Assembly: GCF_001742145.1 (NCBI RefSeq)
Contig: NZ_CP015749.1
Span: 4,650,001 to 4,714,000 of the forward strand
Source: Pectobacterium parmentieri
Lineage (GTDB): Bacteria; Pseudomonadota; Gammaproteobacteria; Enterobacterales; Enterobacteriaceae
Direction: 5' to 3'
DNA: 64,000 nucleotides
A program made the position numbers and the translations under genes. The notes beneath the pieces are model-generated. The model worked only from the letters and a program-made list of their open reading frames with translations, was not told where the DNA came from and did not search any database. Below, piece after piece: positions 1-11,272 of the stretch (position 1 is the first letter of the stretch; each line of letters opens with the position of its first letter).

Positions 1-2
1 GC

Positions 3-1994
3 GGCATGTCGGCGCGTGCGTCCAGCACCGGGCTACTGGGCAAAAAGGACGTCATGGATACGCCGTTTAACGTCAGTAACATGACGTCGTCGTTTATTGA
101 AAACAAACAGGCGCAGACGCTGGGGCAGGTGGTGGCGCATGATGCCTCGGTGCGAGTCAGTAGTTCGCAGGGCGGTCTGCTGGATTCCTACTACATTCGT
201 GGTTTCCCGCTCAACGAAGGCAACCTGAGCGATATCGCTATGAACGGCGTGTACGGCGTTGCGCCCAACTATCAGTTGATGACCGACTACATTGAACGGG
301 TTGAAGTGCTAAAAGGGCCGTCGGCGCTGCTGTATGGGCTGTCGCCTAACAGCAGTGTGGGCGGTGTGATTAACGCTGTCACCAAACGCCCGACCACCGT
401 AGGCAATCTGACCCGCCTGACCACCAGTTGGCAGTCTGATTCTCAATTTACGCAACATGCGGATATTTCCCGCGTTTATGCGTTGGACAATAACAATCTG
501 CTCGGCGTGCGTTTTAACGGGAATTACGGCTACGGCGACACGGTGTGGGACGGCAGCGACAAACGTACACAGGTCGGCTCGCTTGGGCTGGATTTCTCGT
601 CAGAACGCTTCCGCGCCACGTTGGATCTCATCACTCAGCATTTGAAAACCCGTGCGCCGTCTCGTCCTTATTCGTTTGCGGCGGGCGTGACCGTGCCTGA
701 CGCGCCGGATGGTAATAACAATATTTCTCAGCCGTGGGGGTTTTGGCACTCCAAAGATCAGTCGGTGCTGCTGCATACCGAATACGATCTGGCGGATAAC
801 GTCACCTGGTTTACCGATTTGGGTGGTTCCAGCGCACACGTGAGCCGACTGTCGGAGCAGGTGCCGCAGGTCACGAATAACAATGGTGATATCCGTTCTG
901 GCGTAGGGAATTACCGCTTTACCACCAGTCGTTACAATTTCGCGACCGGCGTTCGTGCGGATGTGGAAACAGGCTCGGTGACGCATAAGCTGTCGGCACA
1001 GACCAGCTACTATCGCGATCGTCAGGCCAGCGCTAGTAGGGCAGGAACAGCGATTGATTCAAATATTTATAATCCAGTTTATGTGCCAGCACAGGACATT
1101 GCCGCGCCGTCGAGCATATACAAACGCTCCTCCACTGCACTGTCGGGCATCGCGCTGGCAGATACGCTCGGTTTCTGGAACGACGTACTGCAAGTCACGG
1201 GCGGTTTACGTTATCAGCAGATCAACTCGGATAATTTCTCTGCACCGGATGGCGGGACGCGCTCTTCTTATGACAAGAGCGCAATCACCCCGATGCTCGG
1301 GGTGATTGTTAAACCCTGGCAGCACGTCTCGCTCTATGCCAACTATATCGAAGGGCTGAGTAAAGGGGATGTGGCACCCATGACGGCGAGTAATGCCGGG
1401 CAGGTACTCACGCCGTATAAGAGCAAACAGTACGAAGCCGGGGTAAAAATGGACGCGTTGGGGACGATCTCCACGCTGAGCGTCTTCCAGATCACCAAGC
1501 CGAGCGGTGCGCTGGTTAACGGCACGTTTGTTGAAGCCAACGAGCAGCGCAATCGGGGTATCGAGCTGGATGTGGTCGGTTCACCGCTGGAGGATCTGCG
1601 TCTGACGGGCGGCGTGATGCTGTTGGATGCGGAGCTGACTAAAAGCGTGACGCTGGGTGCGCAGGGCAAACGTGCGCCGGGCACGTCACGTTTTCAGGCG
1701 AATGCCGGAGTGGAGTATGACCTGCCGTTCCTGCGCGATCTAACATTGAACGCCAACGTTATCCATAACGGGAAGCAGAACGTCAACACCATCAATACCC
1801 AGTCTATCCCTTCCTGGACCACCGTCGATTTCGGTGCACGTTACAAGACGCGCATCTATAACGCACCGACCACGTTCCGCGCAGATGTCCTTAATGCTTT
1901 TGACCGCAATTACTGGTCTGGCGTGACGTCGTTCAGCACGGTATCGCAGGGAACGCCGCGGACGCTGATGCTCTCCGTAGCGGTTGATTTCTAA
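3..1994 (+). CDS. TonB-dependent siderophore receptor (5' truncated by window)
   Basis: Outer-membrane, TonB-energised receptor for a ferric siderophore. The reading frame is open to the window edge, so the signal peptide and the start of the plug lie outside; the ATG at 6 is probably internal. Visible plug motifs are DTPFNVS, DSYYIRGFP, IERVEVLKGPSALLYG and GGVINAVTKRP, as in the FhuA/FoxA/FpvA-like siderophore receptors. A beta-barrel of about 500 residues follows and ends in ...LSVAVDF, the terminal aromatic residue typical of outer-membrane barrels. The MFS transporter and the iron-binding lipoprotein-like gene downstream run in the same direction and probably form one operon. The siderophore cannot be named from sequence alone; the neighbours suggest a hydroxamate or carboxylate type, which is inference. 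Confidence 0.9.
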   Translation, partial: GMSARASSTGLLGKKDVMDTPFNVSNMTSSFIENKQAQTLGQVVAHDASVRVSSSQGGLLDSYYIRGFPLNEGNLSDIAMNGVYGVAPNYQLMTDYIERVEVLKGPSALLYGLSPNSSVGGVINAVTKRPTTVGNLTRLTTSWQSDSQFTQHADISRVYALDNNNLLGVRFNGNYGYGDTVWDGSDKRTQVGSLGLDFSSERFRATLDLITQHLKTRAPSRPYSFAAGVTVPDAPDGNNNISQPWGFWHSKDQSVLLHTEYDLADNVTWFTDLGGSSAHVSRLSEQVPQVTNNNGDIRSGVGNYRFTTSRYNFATGVRADVETGSVTHKLSAQTSYYRDRQASASRAGTAIDSNIYNPVYVPAQDIAAPSSIYKRSSTALSGIALADTLGFWNDVLQVTGGLRYQQINSDNFSAPDGGTRSSYDKSAITPMLGVIVKPWQHVSLYANYIEGLSKGDVAPMTASNAGQVLTPYKSKQYEAGVKMDALGTISTLSVFQITKPSGALVNGTFVEANEQRNRGIELDVVGSPLEDLRLTGGVMLLDAELTKSVTLGAQGKRAPGTSRFQANAGVEYDLPFLRDLTLNANVIHNGKQNVNTINTQSIPSWTTVDFGARYKTRIYNAPTTFRADVLNAFDRNYWSGVTSFSTVSQGTPRTLMLSVAVDF

Positions 1995-2034
1995 GGAGCC
2001 GGGTTATAAGAAACCCCTCATTAAGGAGCTGGTC

Positions 2035-2133
2035 ATGAGCAACCTGTTTAGCTTTGCTGCAGTGTTTTTCCCGCTGTTACGTGGGATTGTCCCGACGATT
2101 TCCCGGCACAGTGGCCGAAGTGAGACGGCGTGA
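2035..2133 (+). CDS. possible 32-residue peptide between receptor and MFS genes
   Basis: A short open frame starting MSNLFSFAAVFFPLLRG and ending with TGA, 40 bases after the receptor gene and 27 bases before the MFS gene. A strong Shine-Dalgarno (TTAAGGAG) sits about 6 bases before the ATG. The first 16 residues are hydrophobic and the rest is basic and polar, so it could be a very small membrane peptide or a translated leader coupling the two genes. I know no family for it. The evidence is the ribosome site, the spacing and the hydrophobic bias; chance remains possible. Confidence 0.4.
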   Translation: MSNLFSFAAVFFPLLRGIVPTISRHSGRSETA

Positions 2134-2160
2134 CACCGTGAAAGCAAAAGGAACTGACGC

Positions 2161-3414
2161 ATGCGCTTGACCGGACAGGTTGCGTTCATCATCCACTTTA
2201 TGTTTGTCGTACAACTGGTGGCGATGGGGGCGATGGAGATGAGCGGGCCGTTTTGGCCGCTGCATCTGGAAAGCATGTCGTCCGACGCTGAACTGAGTAT
2301 CGCGGGGATTGCCGTGTACGTCGGGCCGATGTTGGGCATTATGCTGACCAGCGCCTTCTGGGGACGGATGGGCGATCGGTTGGGCAACAAGGCCATGATG
2401 ATCCGCGCGCTGTTCGGGCTGGCGTTGACTCAGCTTGGGCTGGCGTGGGCAAATGATATCTGGACGATCGTCGTGTTGCGTTTTATTCAGGGTGCCTGTG
2501 CGGGTTATATTGCGCCCGCGCAGGCGTATGGCGTCGCAGTGGTCAGCCCGTTACAGCGCACGCGGCTGTTTGCCTGGCTTCAGGTCTCCACCAACGTGGG
2601 ATCGCTGCTGGGGGCGATTGTTGGCGGGCTGATTCTCGATTACCTGAACTTCTTCTGGATCAACCTGAGCGCCGCGATCCTGTGTGCGCTGTGTGGCATC
2701 ACCGTGGCACTATTTCTGCCGCATGTCGCCCCGATGGTGCCAACGGCACCGTCTGCGGATGTGCAGGCGAAAGAGGCACCCCGCAAACGGCTCTGGGCGC
2801 TGTCTCCGATCCCCGCTCTACTGCTGATTTCCGGCCTGTTGCTGACCAGCCGCATGATTCCGCAAACGCCGTTTTCCCTCTACATGGACGGCTTCTTTCA
2901 GGTGGATAAGTGGGTTATCGGCCTGTGCTATGGTTTGCAAGCGACCGGCGTGATTGTCTCCGCGTCGCTGTGGGCGCGCTATTTTGAAAACCTCTCGCTG
3001 CCGCAGACGCTGAGCCGCCTGTGCGTGGTCATGCTGGCCTGTACCATCGTGACATTGACCGCTGCTACCATGTTGAATATTGCGATTTTTATCCCGCTTT
3101 ACTTCCTGTGGGGCGTACTGTTGGGGGCAACCACGCCGGTTCTGATGGCACTGATTTCCCGTGCGGCAGGTGCCGGACAACAGGGGTACATACTCGGCGT
3201 GGCACAAAGCGTCAGCCAGTTTGCCTCGATTCTTGGCATTTCTTTGGGCGGATTAGTTCTCTACTCCCCCGGATTACGTTCGCTATTCTTCTGCGTTGGT
3301 GCTGCGTATCTGGTGACCTTACTGGTTGCTCTGATGCTGCTACGACGTCTGCGGAGGCAAGCGGAAAAACATGGTTCTCTCTCGACGAAGGGAAATATCG
3401 AAAATGTTAACTAG
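2161..3414 (+). CDS. MFS transporter, probably siderophore export or uptake
   Basis: A 417-residue major facilitator superfamily protein with about 12 hydrophobic segments. The loop between helices 2 and 3 has the MFS signature in the form FWGRMGDRLGNKAMM, and helix 4 carries RFIQGACAGYIAPAQAYG. The long cytoplasmic loop near residues 190-220 is rich in Pro, Ala and Lys, as is usual between the two six-helix halves. It lies between a siderophore receptor and an iron-complex binding protein, a position often held by DHA1-type siderophore exporters such as the one of the achromobactin cluster. The substrate is inferred from context only. The ATG at 2161 follows AAAAGGA. The stop overlaps the start of the next gene by 11 bases. 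Confidence 0.85.
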   Translation: MRLTGQVAFIIHFMFVVQLVAMGAMEMSGPFWPLHLESMSSDAELSIAGIAVYVGPMLGIMLTSAFWGRMGDRLGNKAMMIRALFGLALTQLGLAWANDIWTIVVLRFIQGACAGYIAPAQAYGVAVVSPLQRTRLFAWLQVSTNVGSLLGAIVGGLILDYLNFFWINLSAAILCALCGITVALFLPHVAPMVPTAPSADVQAKEAPRKRLWALSPIPALLLISGLLLTSRMIPQTPFSLYMDGFFQVDKWVIGLCYGLQATGVIVSASLWARYFENLSLPQTLSRLCVVMLACTIVTLTAATMLNIAIFIPLYFLWGVLLGATTPVLMALISRAAGAGQQGYILGVAQSVSQFASILGISLGGLVLYSPGLRSLFFCVGAAYLVTLLVALMLLRRLRRQAEKHGSLSTKGNIENVN

Positions 3415-4555
3415 CTGGAAGCGGCAGCGTTGCCGTTCGTTATTTTTGGGTGCGCTGTTGATGGTATTTCTGTCACCGCTGGTAGGACAGGCTGCGCAAA
3501 CCTCAACCGTCGTCAAGGATGTGTTGGGGCGCGAGGTGAGAGTCAACACGCCAGTGCAGCGTGTGATGCTGGGAGAGGGGCGTCAGCTTTATCTGGTTGC
3601 CATGCTCGACAGAGAAGATCCGGCGAAAAGGATTGTTGCCTGGCGGCGCGATCTGATTCAATCCGATCCGGCAACGTGGCACCAGTATCGCGATCGTTTT
3701 CCTCAACTGGCGACGATCCCGACGTTTGACGGCACGGAAAAGGGCACGTTTGACGTAGAGCAGGCAGTGTCCCTGAAGCCGGACGTCATCATTATGAACA
3801 TTGAGGCGCAGCGGGCGATTGTCGATGCGGGTTACGACCGGATATTGGACAGCGTCGGTATTCCGATCGTCTACGTTGATTTCCGCTATCACCCGCTGGA
3901 AAACACCGCACCGACCATGCGCTTACTCGGCACGCTGTTTAATCAGGAAGCGCGTGCGGAAGCCTTTCTCGCATTCCGTGAGGCGCAGCTAAAACGCGTT
4001 TCCGACATATTGGCAGCGAAACACCCGCGTTCTCCGCGCGTGTTCATTGAGCGACTGGGTGGCTACACCGATGAGTGCTGCCTGACGTTTGGTCGGGATA
4101 ACTTCGGTAAGTTCGTGCAGTTGGCTGGTGGCGATAACGTGGCCGCGAAAAACGCGCCGAATACTTTCATGCAAATGCATCCTGAACAGGTGATTGTGGA
4201 AAACCCAGAGATCGTGGTGATCACCAGCGGCAACTTTGAAGCCTTCGTGCCCGGCGGCCGCTGGATTGGGTTAGGACCGGGGCAGGACAGGGCGGAAGGG
4301 CGCAAGCGGCTTGAATGGTTTCTGGGGCGTCCGGCTTATACCAACAGCATTGCCAAACAGAAGCGTGCGTTCCATGCTATCTGGCATCAGTTTTACAACG
4401 GCCCGTATGATTTCATCGCGATTCAGCAACTGGCAGAGTGGTTTCACCCAGATTTATTCCGCGATCTCAATGCGGATGACACTTTCCGCCAGCTTCATCA
4501 GCAGTTTTTACCAGTTGACTACCAGCCGGGCTACTTCGTCAGTCTTGCGCCGTAA
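3404..4555 (+). CDS. periplasmic iron-siderophore binding protein (FecB/BtuF fold)
   Basis: A 383-residue class III periplasmic binding protein. It has a Sec signal peptide (basic MLTSWKRQRCR, then LFLGALLMVFLSPLVGQAAQ, cleavage probably after AQA or nearby). The mature part opens with VVKDVLGREVRVNTPVQRVML, the usual beginning of iron-complex binding proteins, and contains LKPDVIIMN and the second lobe PEIVVITSG. I chose the ATG at 3404, preceded by GAAGGGA, over the upstream ATG at 3371, because it places the signal peptide at the N-terminus. No ABC permease or ATPase gene follows, so it must use a transporter encoded elsewhere or act with the MFS protein. It is translationally coupled to the MFS gene. 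Confidence 0.85.
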   Translation: MLTSWKRQRCRSLFLGALLMVFLSPLVGQAAQTSTVVKDVLGREVRVNTPVQRVMLGEGRQLYLVAMLDREDPAKRIVAWRRDLIQSDPATWHQYRDRFPQLATIPTFDGTEKGTFDVEQAVSLKPDVIIMNIEAQRAIVDAGYDRILDSVGIPIVYVDFRYHPLENTAPTMRLLGTLFNQEARAEAFLAFREAQLKRVSDILAAKHPRSPRVFIERLGGYTDECCLTFGRDNFGKFVQLAGGDNVAAKNAPNTFMQMHPEQVIVENPEIVVITSGNFEAFVPGGRWIGLGPGQDRAEGRKRLEWFLGRPAYTNSIAKQKRAFHAIWHQFYNGPYDFIAIQQLAEWFHPDLFRDLNADDTFRQLHQQFLPVDYQPGYFVSLAP

Positions 4556-4908
4556 ATGAGAGGCAGCTCCGATGGTTACGTCGGAGCGGCCCGTGCAATT
4601 CCTGCATCCCTCTGAAAATGTCGATATATCAAATGTGGAATGCCTGATGGAGGACATTTGCCGCCACGGTGCCTTTTTATTGGCGGCGGCGTTACTATAA
4701 TCTTGGTAACCGACAATCTTTGTTAACCACGACCTGCGTAAAGCACCGATGATTTTATGACTGACGGCACAGGAAATGATTGATTACACGAATTTTAATA
4801 TGCTTTGTAACAATTTTGCCTAGAATGTATACCAGAAACGACTGTCAGTAATTCGTGTGTTTCTGAACAATAGCAGCGTCGGCGCTATTACGCCTTTGGA
4901 GAAAGAGA
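4556..4908. other. 353-base intergenic region upstream of ompR
   Basis: Holds the end of the iron operon and the ompR promoter region. Near its start is a small hairpin (GCTCCGA at 4566-4572 pairing with TCGGAGC at 4581-4587) without a T-run. The stretch 4680-4860 is AT-rich and must contain the ompB promoters, but I could not assign boxes with confidence. No open frame of note. Confidence 0.5.
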
Positions 4909-6986
<2,078 letters not shown>

Positions 6987-6993
6987 GCTTAAT

Positions 6994-7084
6994 GCCGATC
7001 GTTTAAGAACCGAGATACACGGAGCGACCTCGGGGCGAGGTGTTCCTGCGGGAACCTCATCCCCATGTTTCTCCTAAAATGAGG
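6994..7084 (+). repeat. palindromic intergenic repeat, copy A
   Basis: About 90 bases beginning GCCGATCGTTTAAG and ending GTTTCTCCT. The centre GAGGTGTTCCTGCGGGAACCTC can fold into an imperfect hairpin. It aligns over its length with 10372-10460 and with the reverse complement of 57759-57853. It lies directly after the envZ stop, so it would be in the 3' untranslated part of the ompB mRNA. Confidence 0.75.
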
Positions 7085-7130
7085 CTTAGGCCACCAGCGT
7101 GAGTCATAACCTCTTCTTAAGTCCTAAAAT

Positions 7131-7157
7131 AGCAAAAGGCGCGGAATCCGCGCCTTT
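7131..7157. terminator. bidirectional terminator between envZ and pckA
   Basis: AAAAGGCGCGGA and TCCGCGCCTTTT form a 12-base stem with almost no loop and an A-run on one side and T-run on the other. It serves the convergent envZ and pckA transcripts. Confidence 0.85.
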
Positions 7158-7181
7158 TCTCTGTGTGTTTCTGGTGAGCGT

Positions 7182-8801
7182 TTAGCGCTTCGGCCCCGCT
7201 TTTACCAGTGCCGCACCTGCTGGCGCATCGGTGTATTTATCGAAGTTGGTGATAAAACGCTGTGCCAGATCGTCCGCTTTTTCCTGCCACGCTTCGACAC
7301 TCGCATAGGTATCACGCGGATCGAGAATGTCAGGATTGACGCCGGGCAGCGAGGTCGGGATTGCCAAATCGAAGACGGGTAGCGTCTGCATTTCTGCATC
7401 ATCAATGCTGCCGTTCAGAATGGCGTCAATAATCCCTCGCGTATCCTTGATTGAGATACGCTTGCCGCTGCCGTTCCAGCCGGTATTCACCAGATAGGCC
7501 TGTGCGCCTGCCGCCTTCATACGTTTCACCAGCACTTCGGCGTACTGCGTTGGGTGTAGCATCAGGAAGGCTGCGCCAAAGCAGGCGGAGAAGGTTGGTG
7601 TCGGCTCCGTCACGCCGCGCTCAGTTCCCGCCAGTTTGGCCGTAAAGCCGGACAGGAAGTGATACTGCGTCTGATCGGATGTCAGGCGAGAAACGGGTGG
7701 CAACACGCCGAAGGCGTCCGCCGTCAGGAAGATGACTTTGGTGGCATGACCCGCTTTGGAGACCGGCTTAACGATATTATGAATGTGGTAGATCGGGTAA
7801 GAGACGCGGGTGTTCTCAGTTTTGGAACCGTCGTTGAAGTCCACGTTGCCGTCTGCCAGCACCGTAACGTTTTCCAGCAGCGCATCGCGTTTGATGGCTC
7901 CGTAGATATCCGGCTCCGCTTCTTTGGATAGTTTAATGGTTTTGGCGTAGCAGCCGCCTTCAAAGTTGAAGACACCGTCGTCGTCCCAGCCGTGCTCGTC
8001 ATCACCAATCAGTTGGCGTTTCGGATCGGTGGACAACGTGGTTTTACCTGTACCGGACAGGCCGAAGAAGACCGCCACATCAGATTTTTCGCCGACGTTT
8101 GCCGAGCAGTGCATCGAGGCGATGCCTTTCAACGGCAGCAGGTAGTTCATGATGGAGAACATCCCTTTCTTCATTTCGCCGCCGTACCAGGTGCCGCCAA
8201 TCAGTTGGATGCGCTCCGTCAGGTTGAACGCGACGAAGTTCTCAGAGTTCAGCCCCTGTTCCTGCCAGTTCGGGTTGGTGCATTTTGCACCGTTCATCAC
8301 GATGAAATCCGGTTCAAAACCTGCCAGTTCTTCATCGTTTGGGCGGATAAACATGTTTTTGACGAAATGCGCCTGCCAGGCCACTTCGGTTACGAAACGC
8401 ACGCTGAGGCGGCTGTCTGGATTAGCACCGCAGAAAGCATCGATGATGAACAACCGCTTGCCGGATAACTGCGTGGTGACGAGTTCTTTTAGGTGCGTCC
8501 AGGTTTCCTGGCTCAGAGGGTGGTTATCGTTCTTGCCTTTGCCTTGATCGGACCACCACACCGTGTCGCGGGTAACGTCATCGCGCACGATGTATTTGTC
8601 TTTCGGGGAACGGCCAGTAAAGATGCCGGTATCAACGGCTACTGCACCCAGTTGGGTTTCGATGCCACGTTCATAGCCTTGTAGGGTAGAAGAGCGTTCT
8701 TCTTTAAAAAGCAGTTCATAGCTGGGATTGTAGACAATATCGCGGACATCATGGATTCCATAAGCAGCCAGGGCTTGCGGGGTAATACCGTTGATCTGCA
8801 T
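7182..8801 (-). CDS. pckA: phosphoenolpyruvate carboxykinase (ATP)
   Basis: Converts oxaloacetate and ATP to phosphoenolpyruvate, CO2 and ADP at the entry of gluconeogenesis; cytoplasmic. The protein is 539 residues against 540 in E. coli and is collinear with it. Landmarks are [30 protein letters not shown], the P-loop [13 protein letters not shown], the metal site [21 protein letters not shown] and the C-terminal [14 protein letters not shown] set the start at the ATG at 8801 ([16 protein letters not shown]), which has GAGGAG eight bases upstream; a TTG at 8816 would also be in frame but has no such support. Monocistronic, ending at the terminator shared with envZ. Confidence 0.98.
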   Translation of the reverse strand: MQINGITPQALAAYGIHDVRDIVYNPSYELLFKEERSSTLQGYERGIETQLGAVAVDTGIFTGRSPKDKYIVRDDVTRDTVWWSDQGKGKNDNHPLSQETWTHLKELVTTQLSGKRLFIIDAFCGANPDSRLSVRFVTEVAWQAHFVKNMFIRPNDEELAGFEPDFIVMNGAKCTNPNWQEQGLNSENFVAFNLTERIQLIGGTWYGGEMKKGMFSIMNYLLPLKGIASMHCSANVGEKSDVAVFFGLSGTGKTTLSTDPKRQLIGDDEHGWDDDGVFNFEGGCYAKTIKLSKEAEPDIYGAIKRDALLENVTVLADGNVDFNDGSKTENTRVSYPIYHIHNIVKPVSKAGHATKVIFLTADAFGVLPPVSRLTSDQTQYHFLSGFTAKLAGTERGVTEPTPTFSACFGAAFLMLHPTQYAEVLVKRMKAAGAQAYLVNTGWNGSGKRISIKDTRGIIDAILNGSIDDAEMQTLPVFDLAIPTSLPGVNPDILDPRDTYASVEAWQEKADDLAQRFITNFDKYTDAPAGAALVKAGPKR

Positions 8802-8967
8802 GTTGCTACTCCTCAAGTTATAGTCGTACTACTAAACATTGTAGGGAGTGAGCTTATTTTAACCGCGATAGCAATCATAAAATTAAATAAATTCATTAAT
8901 AACTTTGCTTATTCATGGTGTTTGCAAAATAACCATGGTGGTTTGTAAGCGGGAGAATAAGCAAAAT

Positions 8968-8993
8968 AAAACGGGTACTGACGTACCCGTTAA
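8968..8993 (-). terminator. terminator of hslO
   Basis: Read on the minus strand: AACGGGTAC, a four-base loop, GTACCCGTT and then TTATTTTG. It begins a few bases after the hslO stop codon. Confidence 0.8.
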
Positions 8994-8998
8994 AAAGG

Positions 8999-9868
8999 CT
9001 AATGCAACAGATTTCCTGATGAGTCGTGCCGAATGGCGCGGATGTCTAGTGAATTAAACAGGTAGTGCGTGCCGCAATAATCGCAGTGCATATCTATTTC
9101 ACCGTCCTGCTCGATCATCTCATTGATTTCCTGATCGGACAGCGTCATTAATGCATCTGCGCAACGATCGCGCGAACAGTGACACTGGAATTCGACATTC
9201 TGTGGTTCATACACGGTAACCTCTTCCTGATGGTAAAGGCGGTACAGCACCTCATTGGCAGGTAGGGTAAACAGCTCCTCGGCTTTGACCGTGGCGGTGA
9301 GCTGGGCCAGATGATCAAAATCATTACGGTCGGTATCCTGCGCGGGCAATACCTGTAGCAGCATGCCTGCGGCGACCGGGTTTCCTTCATGTTGTCCGGT
9401 GCGGATAAATAGGCGTGTCGGCAACTGTTCGGACTGCTGGAAATAGCTTTCCAGACATTCGGCAACGGTTTCACCTTCTAAGCCAACAACGCCTTGATAA
9501 CGTTCGCCGTCGGTCGGCGTAATCGTAATAACCAGATAGCCATTGCCGACCATCTCTTTCAGCGTGCTCCCCGGTGCGATATCCCCTTGCAGACGGGCAA
9601 CGCCGCGCATCTGCTGCTGGTGGTTACCGTTAATCACTGCCAACTTCAGCGGGCCATCGCCCTGAAGCTGAACGGTAATATCACCGCTGAATTTTAGCGT
9701 GGCCGTCAGCAGGCTGGTGGCAACCAGCATTTCTCCCAGCAGGGTTTTTACCGCAACGGGGTAGTCGTGGTTGGTCAAAATACGTTGATACGTCTCGTTA
9801 ACTGTCACCAATTCGCCACGAACGGCATAATTTTCAAACAGATAACGATGTAGTTGGTCATGAGCCAT
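8999..9868 (-). CDS. hslO: Hsp33 redox-regulated chaperone
   Basis: A 289-residue cytoplasmic holdase activated by oxidation. The N-terminal domain starts [19 protein letters not shown] as in E. coli Hsp33. The redox switch is visible near the C-terminus as [10 protein letters not shown] followed by CDYCGTHY, supplying the four zinc-binding cysteines (C-x-C and C-x2-C). It is downstream of hslR with 70 bases between, in the hsl operon also found in E. coli. Confidence 0.97.
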   Translation of the reverse strand: MAHDQLHRYLFENYAVRGELVTVNETYQRILTNHDYPVAVKTLLGEMLVATSLLTATLKFSGDITVQLQGDGPLKLAVINGNHQQQMRGVARLQGDIAPGSTLKEMVGNGYLVITITPTDGERYQGVVGLEGETVAECLESYFQQSEQLPTRLFIRTGQHEGNPVAAGMLLQVLPAQDTDRNDFDHLAQLTATVKAEELFTLPANEVLYRLYHQEEVTVYEPQNVEFQCHCSRDRCADALMTLSDQEINEMIEQDGEIDMHCDYCGTHYLFNSLDIRAIRHDSSGNLLH

Positions 9869-9938
9869 AATATTTTCTCGTCGTAGTGCGGCGGCTAGGA
9901 GTGCGGCGATTGCCGGGTCTTCTCTGACGCGTAGCGCG

Positions 9939-10349
9939 TTAGTCCTGATCGCTGTATTTAAATTTAATCAGATCGCGTCGCTCTTTTTTATCAGGGCGGC
10001 GATCGGGGTGCGGCATCGTCAGCGCATTCATTTTCCGCGCCTGCGCCACCTTTTCTCGTTTCTCAATGCTTGCTGCCGTTTCCTGATACAGCGCCTGCGC
10101 TTCTGTCGCGCTTCTGCGCTGGCCGCTGACGGCTAAAATGATGACGGTGCGTTCATCATTCCCCTGACGCAGTTTAATCTCGGCATTCAGCTCGACCTGT
10201 TTGCTCGGTTTACCGCGTTGCCCGTTATAGTGCACTTTGCCGCCGTCGATCATTTCACGGGCTATCGCTCGGGTTTTATAGAAACGGGCGGCCCAGAGCC
10301 ATTTGTCCAGACGAACGGCGTCGTCAGCCTGTTCGGTAGCTTTCGCCAT
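9939..10349 (-). CDS. hslR: Hsp15 ribosome-recycling heat-shock protein
   Basis: A 136-residue S4-type RNA-binding protein that binds 50S subunits carrying stalled nascent chains. The S4 domain is seen as [33 protein letters not shown], followed by GKPSKQV. The basic C-terminal tail ([20 protein letters not shown]) matches the family. Its length is close to E. coli Hsp15 (133). It lies between yrfG and hslO; the yrfG-hslR gap holds a palindromic repeat. Confidence 0.96.
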   Translation of the reverse strand: MAKATEQADDAVRLDKWLWAARFYKTRAIAREMIDGGKVHYNGQRGKPSKQVELNAEIKLRQGNDERTVIILAVSGQRRSATEAQALYQETAASIEKREKVAQARKMNALTMPHPDRRPDKKERRDLIKFKYSDQD

Positions 10350-10371
10350 AAATTCTCCTGATTACCCTACT

Positions 10372-10460
10372 GCCGATCGTTTAAGGATCGCGTTACCGGG
10401 GGTGACCACGGCGCGAGGCATCCCTACGGGAACCCCATCACCGCGTTTCCCCCTCAGGCC
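10372..10460 (+). repeat. palindromic intergenic repeat, copy B
   Basis: Starts GCCGATCGTTTAAGG and contains GGCGCGAGGCATCCC and ACGGGAACCCCATC before CGTTTCCCCCT. Same family as 6994-7084 and 57759-57853. Its right end lies inside the 3' end of yrfG, so part of it is translated. Confidence 0.75.
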
Positions 10461-11154
10461 AACCGCATGCTCCGGTGTTAACGGAGTGACGCAGGGCTGG
10501 TAGCAGCGTAAGGTAGTCGTTCATTGACGGATGTTGCAGGAATGTCTTCTCCTGCTGGCCAGAATCTGGATTGCGCACGCCCAGACAGTAATGGATGCCG
10601 AACGTTTTCGCAGCATCCAGAATCGGTTCGCTGTCATCCACGAATAACGTTCTGGCGGGGTCAAAGCTGGTTTGCTGCTGTACGGCCTGCCATAAACGCT
10701 GATTCTCTTTCGGATACCCATAAGTATGGGTGGAAAGCAATAAATCAAGGTGCTGATCCAGCCCTGTATGCTCGATTTTTACCGCCAGACTGTGCGGATG
10801 GGCGTTAGTTAGCAGAATTGTCTCTTTACCGCACTCACGCAGCGCCGCTAAAAACGGCGTGGTGTCGTCGCGCAATCGGGCACGCGTGCCGATATCTGTC
10901 GTCATCTGATAGATATCCAGATCGAGACGTTCCGTCCAGTAATCGAAACAGTACCAGTTTAGCGTGTGCTGAACGGCTTGATACTCTTGTTGGATAAGCT
11001 GGTGCGCCTGTTCAAGGCTGATTCGACGTTTTTCACTGAGCGACTGCGGCACCAATTGAAGCCAGAAATAGCTGTCAAACGCCAGATCGAGCAGCGTGCC
11101 ATCCATATCCAGTATCACGGTGTCGATGTCGTGCCAGTTAACGTGGGGATTCAT
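10438..11154 (-). CDS. yrfG: GMP/IMP nucleotidase, HAD family
   Basis: A HAD-superfamily phosphatase; the E. coli homologue YrfG removes phosphate from purine nucleotides. Motif I is VILDMDGTLLDLAFD (nucleophile in DMDGT), motif II ILLTNAHPH, motif III about YGYPKENQRLW and motif IV LFVDDSEPILDAAK. I place the start at 11154 (MNPHVNWHDIDTV) with GGAG just upstream, instead of 11223, because this matches the E. coli N-terminus. The protein is then 238 residues, about 16 more than E. coli. The extra tail (HSVNTGACGWPEGETR) is encoded partly by the palindromic repeat that overlaps the stop. Confidence 0.93.
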   Translation of the reverse strand: MNPHVNWHDIDTVILDMDGTLLDLAFDSYFWLQLVPQSLSEKRRISLEQAHQLIQQEYQAVQHTLNWYCFDYWTERLDLDIYQMTTDIGTRARLRDDTTPFLAALRECGKETILLTNAHPHSLAVKIEHTGLDQHLDLLLSTHTYGYPKENQRLWQAVQQQTSFDPARTLFVDDSEPILDAAKTFGIHYCLGVRNPDSGQQEKTFLQHPSMNDYLTLLPALRHSVNTGACGWPEGETR

Positions 11155-11272
11155 AACGACTCCAGATGTCGCGCCGTGCCATAGGAGTGATGAAGCAGGA
11201 GACGCGCAATGCAATAGTGGCAAGAAACCGATTCCGCTAGGTTAGCATAATCGTAGAGAGGGCACGATGCTG

